Shown here: positions 60,094 to 64,000 of the stretch, in pieces | How positions within the stretch are numbered: the first letter of the stretch is position 1 | How the letters are laid out: every line of letters starts with the position of its first letter | Assembly: GCF_029193575.1 (NCBI RefSeq) | Contig: NZ_JARGCS010000022.1 | Location: 1 to 64,000 of the forward strand | Origin: Pseudomonas entomophila | GTDB taxonomy: Bacteria; Pseudomonadota; Gammaproteobacteria; Pseudomonadales; Pseudomonadaceae | Length of the DNA stretch: 64,000 nt | Reading direction: 5' to 3' | Notes under the pieces: model-generated | Databases searched by the model: none | What the model saw: only the letters and a program-made list of their open reading frames with translations | What the model was told of the DNA's origin: nothing | Translations under genes and position numbers: made by a program

Positions 60094-62385
60094 TCAGCGC
60101 AATTCGAAGCTCTGCTGCTGCACCGTTTGCGAGTCGAGCCCGACCTGCACATTGAACTGCCCAGGCTCGGCCACGCGTTGCAGCTGGCCATTGTAGAACT
60201 TCAGGTCATCCTCGCTGATGCGGAAGTTCAAGGTCCGTGCTTCGCCGGCCTTGAGCATCAGCTTCTGGAAGTGCTTCAGCTCCTTCACCGGGCGGATCAT
60301 CGAGCCGCTGACGTCCTGCACATACAGCTGCACCACGGTTTCGCCGTCGACCTTGCCGGTATTCTTCACCGTCACCTTGGCGTCGAGGCTGTCGCCGCGC
60401 TTGAGGTCCTGCTGCGACAGGCTCAGGCCCGACAGCTCGAAGTGGGTGTAGCTCAGGCCGTAGCCGAACGGGTACAGCGGGCCGTTGGGCTCCTCGAAGT
60501 ACTGCGAGGTGTAGTTGCCCGGCTTGCCAGGGGTGAACGGGCGACCGATGTTCAGGTGGTTGTAGTACATCGGGATCTGCCCGACCGAGCGCGGGAAGGT
60601 GATGGCCAGCTTGCCGGAAGGGTTGTAGTCGCCGAACAGCACGTCGGCGATGGCGTTGCCGCCCTCGGTGCCGCTGAACCAGGTTTCCAGGATGGCGTCG
60701 GCCTGCTCGCGCTCCCAGCCGATCGACAGTGGCCGGCCATTCATCAGCACCAGCACCAGCGGCTTGCCGGTGGCCTTGAGTGCCTTGATCAGGTCGCGTT
60801 GCACCGCCGGGATCTCCAGGGTGGTGCGGCTCGACGATTCGTGGGACATGCCGCGCGATTCACCGACCACCGCCACCACCACGTCGGACTGCTGGGCAGC
60901 CTTGACCGCTTCGTCGATCAGTACCGCGGCCGGGCGAGGGTCGTCGATGATTTCCGGAGCAGCGAAGTTGAGGAAGTTCAGGTAGTCGAAGATCGCCTTG
61001 TCGCCGGTGATGTTCGAGCCCTTGGCGTAGAGCACCTTGGCCTTGCCTTCGAGGGCACGCGCCAGGCCTTCGCGCACGGTCACCGAGTGCTCCGGACGGC
61101 CGTCGGCGGCCCAACTGCCCATCATGTCGATCGGTGCATCGGCCAGCGGGCCGACCAGGGCGAGGGTGCCGGCCTTCTTCAGTGGCAGGGTCTGCGCGCG
61201 GTTTTCCAGCAGCACCAGGCTGCGGCGTGCCACGTCGCGGGCGGCGTCGCGGTGCAGGCGGTCGTTGCCGTAGTAGTCCTTGAGGTCGTCCTCGGCCTTG
61301 CTGATGCGCACGTAGGGGTTCTTGAACAAGCCCATGTCGTACTTGGCGCCGAGCACTTCGCGCACGGCCTGGTCCAGTTCGGCCTGGGTCACTTCACCCG
61401 ACTTGAGCAGCCCCGGCAGCTCCTGGCCGTAGAGGGTGTCGTTCATGCTCATGTCGATGCCGGCCTTGATCGCCAGCTTCGCCGCCTCGCGGCCATCGCG
61501 GGCCACGCCGTGCTTGATCAGCTCCTGGATGGCGCCATGGTCGCTGATGGTCACGCCCTTGAAGCCCCACTCCCCGCGCAGCAGGTCGTTCATCAACCAG
61601 GTGTTGGAGGTGGCGGGCACGCCGTTGATCGAGTTCAGCGCCACCATCACCCCGCCGGCACCGGCGTCTAGGGCGGCGCGGTAGGGCGGCAGGTAGTCGT
61701 TGTACATCTTCGGCAGGCTCATATCGACCGTGTTGTAGTCGCGTCCGCCTTCCACCGCGCCGTACAGGGCGAAGTGCTTAACGATGGCCATGATGCTGTC
61801 GGGGTTGGCAGGGCTCGTGCCCTGGAACGACTTGACCATCACCTGGCCGATCTTCGAGGTCAGGTAGGTGTCTTCGCCGAAGCCTTCGCTGGTGCGGCCC
61901 CAGCGTGGGTCGCGGGCGACGTCGACCATCGGCGCGAAGGTCATGTCCAGGGCGTCGGCCGAGGCTTCGATGGCCGAGGTGCGGCCGACCTTGGCGATGG
62001 CGTCCATGTCCCAGGTCGCGGCCAGGCCCAGGCTGATCGGGAAGATGGTGCGCTCGCCGTGGATCGTGTCGTAGGCGAAGAACATCGGGATCTTCAGGCG
62101 GCTGCGCATGGCGGCGTCCTGCATCGGCCGGTTCTCGGGGGCGGTGCGCGAGTTGAAGGTACCGCCGATGCGACCGGCGGCGATCTCTTCACGGATCTTC
62201 TCGCGAGACATTTCCGGGCTGATGCTGATCAGGCGCAACTGGCCGATCTTCTCGTCGACGGTCATCTGGCTGATGAGGTGGTCGATGAATGCCCGCTTGT
62301 CTTGCAGGGGCGGTGCGGAGGTGGCGGCCACGGCCGCCTGACTGGCGAGGCCCATGGCCAGGCCCAGCAAGGACAGTTTCATCAT
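60094..62385 (-). CDS. bglX: Periplasmic beta-glucosidase, GH3
   Basis: A 763-residue exported glycosidase. The signal peptide is MMKLSLLGLAMGLASQAAVA. The GH3 N-terminal domain carries the nucleophile Asp in KGVTISDHGAI; the second domain has acid/base Glu candidates in VGESRGMSHES, and a fibronectin-III-like domain ends the chain. The start is one of two adjacent ATGs (62385/62382); upstream frame is a chance extension. It cleaves beta-linked glucose oligomers in the periplasm. Confidence 0.93.
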   Translation of the reverse strand: MMKLSLLGLAMGLASQAAVAATSAPPLQDKRAFIDHLISQMTVDEKIGQLRLISISPEMSREKIREEIAAGRIGGTFNSRTAPENRPMQDAAMRSRLKIPMFFAYDTIHGERTIFPISLGLAATWDMDAIAKVGRTSAIEASADALDMTFAPMVDVARDPRWGRTSEGFGEDTYLTSKIGQVMVKSFQGTSPANPDSIMAIVKHFALYGAVEGGRDYNTVDMSLPKMYNDYLPPYRAALDAGAGGVMVALNSINGVPATSNTWLMNDLLRGEWGFKGVTISDHGAIQELIKHGVARDGREAAKLAIKAGIDMSMNDTLYGQELPGLLKSGEVTQAELDQAVREVLGAKYDMGLFKNPYVRISKAEDDLKDYYGNDRLHRDAARDVARRSLVLLENRAQTLPLKKAGTLALVGPLADAPIDMMGSWAADGRPEHSVTVREGLARALEGKAKVLYAKGSNITGDKAIFDYLNFLNFAAPEIIDDPRPAAVLIDEAVKAAQQSDVVVAVVGESRGMSHESSSRTTLEIPAVQRDLIKALKATGKPLVLVLMNGRPLSIGWEREQADAILETWFSGTEGGNAIADVLFGDYNPSGKLAITFPRSVGQIPMYYNHLNIGRPFTPGKPGNYTSQYFEEPNGPLYPFGYGLSYTHFELSGLSLSQQDLKRGDSLDAKVTVKNTGKVDGETVVQLYVQDVSGSMIRPVKELKHFQKLMLKAGEARTLNFRISEDDLKFYNGQLQRVAEPGQFNVQVGLDSQTVQQQSFELR

Positions 62386-62587
62386 CAATTCCGTTGTCGA
62401 GTGGTACGCTCGCGGCCGATTTTTCGGACGACTGTTGTTGTCAAGGCCGCTGGTGGTGTAACGGGTCGCTCCCCCATCCTCCTGCGGCAGCCGCGGATTA
62501 TGCCTTATAAGTGGGGGTCGATGAGATACACTCCCGCCAACCGCGTGCCGGGCCAACAACTATAAGAACGATCGAGAGACCGAAGGC

Positions 62588-63205
62588 ATGACCCTTCTCA
62601 ATGAATACGAACAGCGCCAGGTCGCCGAGGCGATCGCCCGCGCGGAACGGCGTACCGACGTGGAACTGGTGACCGTGCTGGCGCGTCGGGCCGACGACTA
62701 TGCCTACCTGCCGCTGCTGTGGGCCGTGTTGCTGGCGCTGGCGCTCCCTGGCCTGGTGCAACTGTCGCTGGGCTGGCCGGGGTTGCGTGGGCTGCTGGTG
62801 GCCCAGATGCTGACCTTCATCGCCTTCTGCCTGTTGCTGCGCAACCCGCGCCTGGCCGGTTGGCTGGTGCCACGGGTGTTGCGCCAGCGCCGTGCCGCGC
62901 AGTTGGCGCGCCAGCAGTTCCGCGAGCAGCACCTGCAGCGCACCGAGGGCGCCACGGGGGTGTTGATCTTCGTCAGCGAGGCCGAGTGCTACGTGACCAT
63001 CCTGGCCGACGAGGGCATTGCCCGGCACCTGGACGAGCGCACCCGCGCCGAACTGGTGGCGCGGTTTACGGCCAAGGTCAGCGAGGGGCGCACGTTGCAA
63101 GGGTTCGTCGAATGCATCGATGCCTGCGGCGAGCTGCTCAGCCAGGATGTGCCGCCGACAGCGCGGCGCAACCAGTTGCCGAACCGGTTGGTGATCCTGG
63201 ATTGA
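62588..63205 (+). CDS. TPM-domain membrane protein
   Basis: A 205-residue protein of the TPM family (related to YgcG). Residues about 1-40 begin NEYEQRQVAEAIARAERRTD, the TPM start. Two hydrophobic segments (about 43-66, LLWAVLLALALPGLVQLSL, and 72-90) split the domain, which resumes with TGVLIFVSEAECYVTILAD and HLDERTRAELVARFT. Relatives are membrane-linked with unclear roles (phosphatase or assembly). The gene is divergent from bglX. Confidence 0.87.
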   Translation: MTLLNEYEQRQVAEAIARAERRTDVELVTVLARRADDYAYLPLLWAVLLALALPGLVQLSLGWPGLRGLLVAQMLTFIAFCLLLRNPRLAGWLVPRVLRQRRAAQLARQQFREQHLQRTEGATGVLIFVSEAECYVTILADEGIARHLDERTRAELVARFTAKVSEGRTLQGFVECIDACGELLSQDVPPTARRNQLPNRLVILD

Positions 63206-63209
63206 GGGT

Positions 63210-63313
63210 GGCTGTGCGGGCCCTGTCGCGGGGCAAGCCCGCTCCCACAGGTACCGAGCTGCTCTCCGGAGCGACGCTGGGAGTGGGCTTGCCGCGATAG
63301 GGCCGACACAGCC
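63210..63313. repeat. REP pair
   Basis: Arms ggctgtgcgggccctgtcgc and gcgatagggccgacacagcc enclose cores gggcaagcccgctcccacag and ctgggagtgggcttgc, between the TPM and methyltransferase genes. Confidence 0.85.
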
Positions 63314-63372
63314 ACCCCTTCCTCAAACCCTGTAGAATGCCGGCCATTGCGCACTTCGAGGCATCCCGTTCC

Positions 63373-64000
63373 ATGTCCGCCACCCCCTCCACCCCAGACG
63401 CCCGCAGCCAGTTCCTGGCCCTGCTGAGCGACGCCCTGCACGCCGATACCCTGGTCAAACTGGTGCTGGCGCGCCACGTCGGCGCCGACCAGACCCTGCA
63501 ACGGATCATCGCCAAGCCCGTGCAGGTCAAGGGTCAGCGTTGCCTGTCGCTGGTCTACCGCCATCAGACCCGCGACATCACCCGCAATCTGCCGCTGGAC
63601 CAGGCCCAGGCGCTGGTCGCCGAGCTGCTGCCGGAAAGTTTCCGCAACGCCCACCTGTTCACCGCCGAAGGCGAGGTGCAGCTGAGCTTCAGCAAGAAGG
63701 GCAAGCCCCTGCTGCAACACCACACCGCCCAGCCCCCGCGTGAAGCGTCGGCATCCGCGCACGACCGTGAGAAGAAGCGCTACCTGCAACAGTCGCGGCC
63801 CTTCCTGCGCGACCTTGGCGTGACCGATGCGCAGGGCGCGCTGATCCCGTCGATGTCGCGCAAGTGGAAGCAGATCAACAAGTTCATCGAGGTCTTCGAC
63901 CACGCCCTGAGCAGCGCGCCGCTGGGCGCCGAGCAGCCGCTACGGGTCGCCGACTTCGGCTCGGGCAAGGGTTACCTGACCTTCGCCATGCACGACTACC
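63373..64000 (+). CDS. SAM-dependent methyltransferase (partial)
   Basis: At least 209 residues, running off the right end. The N-terminal 150 residues form a helical RNA-binding-like region (ALLSDALHADTLVKLVLARH, LPESFRNAHLFTAEGEVQ). The methyltransferase motif I, RVADFGSGKGYLTFAM, starts at about residue 191. It is an uncharacterised class I methyltransferase; the target (often RNA in this layout) is inference. Confidence 0.85.
   Translation, partial: MSATPSTPDARSQFLALLSDALHADTLVKLVLARHVGADQTLQRIIAKPVQVKGQRCLSLVYRHQTRDITRNLPLDQAQALVAELLPESFRNAHLFTAEGEVQLSFSKKGKPLLQHHTAQPPREASASAHDREKKRYLQQSRPFLRDLGVTDAQGALIPSMSRKWKQINKFIEVFDHALSSAPLGAEQPLRVADFGSGKGYLTFAMHDY

Noticed and set aside
62386..62559. 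N-terminal extension of the beta-glucosidase by 58 codons
   Set aside because: A clear signal peptide begins at 62385, and the extension is chance sequence.

Overview
The window is GC-rich, densely packed Gammaproteobacterial chromosome, and it points to a Pseudomonas of the P. putida group. The signs are TurA/MvaT-type nucleoid protein, TtgABC-TtgR, the pca (beta-ketoadipate) cluster, MifSR-KgtP, and many copies of the putida-type REP element (core gcggggcaagcccgctcc). Species was not determined. No rRNA, tRNA, CRISPR array, prophage or insertion sequence was seen.

Layout. (1) 1-7212, minus strand: an accessory RHS cluster. Two uncharacterised proteins share a module present three times in total, followed by a YD-repeat/RHS protein split into two overlapping frames; its C-terminal tip lies outside the window. 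(2) 7401-11679: class I fumarase, a ferredoxin-type reductase and pyruvate kinase. (3) 11919-22845: housekeeping and envelope genes: TPR lipoprotein, PilZ protein, exonuclease I, TurA/MvaT, PurU, a three-gene glycosyltransferase/deacetylase/integral-membrane operon, a HerA-like ATPase and a PitA phosphate transporter. (4) 23384-33050: pcaR, then pcaK-pcaIJ-pcaF-pcaT-pcaBDC, with PcaR-type boxes before pcaR, pcaK and pcaI. (5) 33102-36768: DUF962 membrane protein, a Crp/Fnr and a LysR regulator that overlap tail to tail, and an OprD-family porin. (6) 37053-45233: the ttgABC efflux operon with divergent ttgR and its operator, then a DHA2 drug exporter. (7) 45675-54915: small metabolic genes, each beside its own LysR or AraC regulator, plus small proteins including a secreted tandem-repeat peptide. 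(8) 55329-62385: KgtP permease with a sigma-54 promoter, the MifR/MifS two-component system and a periplasmic beta-glucosidase. (9) 62588-64000: a TPM-domain protein and the start of a methyltransferase.

How the parts work together. The pca block with the nearby porin gives uptake of 4-hydroxybenzoate/protocatechuate-type aromatics and their conversion to TCA-cycle intermediates. KgtP/MifSR imports 2-oxoglutarate, and fumarase and pyruvate kinase sit in the same central metabolism. TtgABC-TtgR protects against toxic aromatics and antibiotics.

The least explained parts are the RHS cluster with its triplicated module, a candidate small RNA antisense-oriented in front of pcaR, a short leader ORF plus hairpin before pcaK, a secreted AEDGFDRT-repeat peptide, and several clean dyad operators. 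All names rest on reading the sequence; no database search was run.
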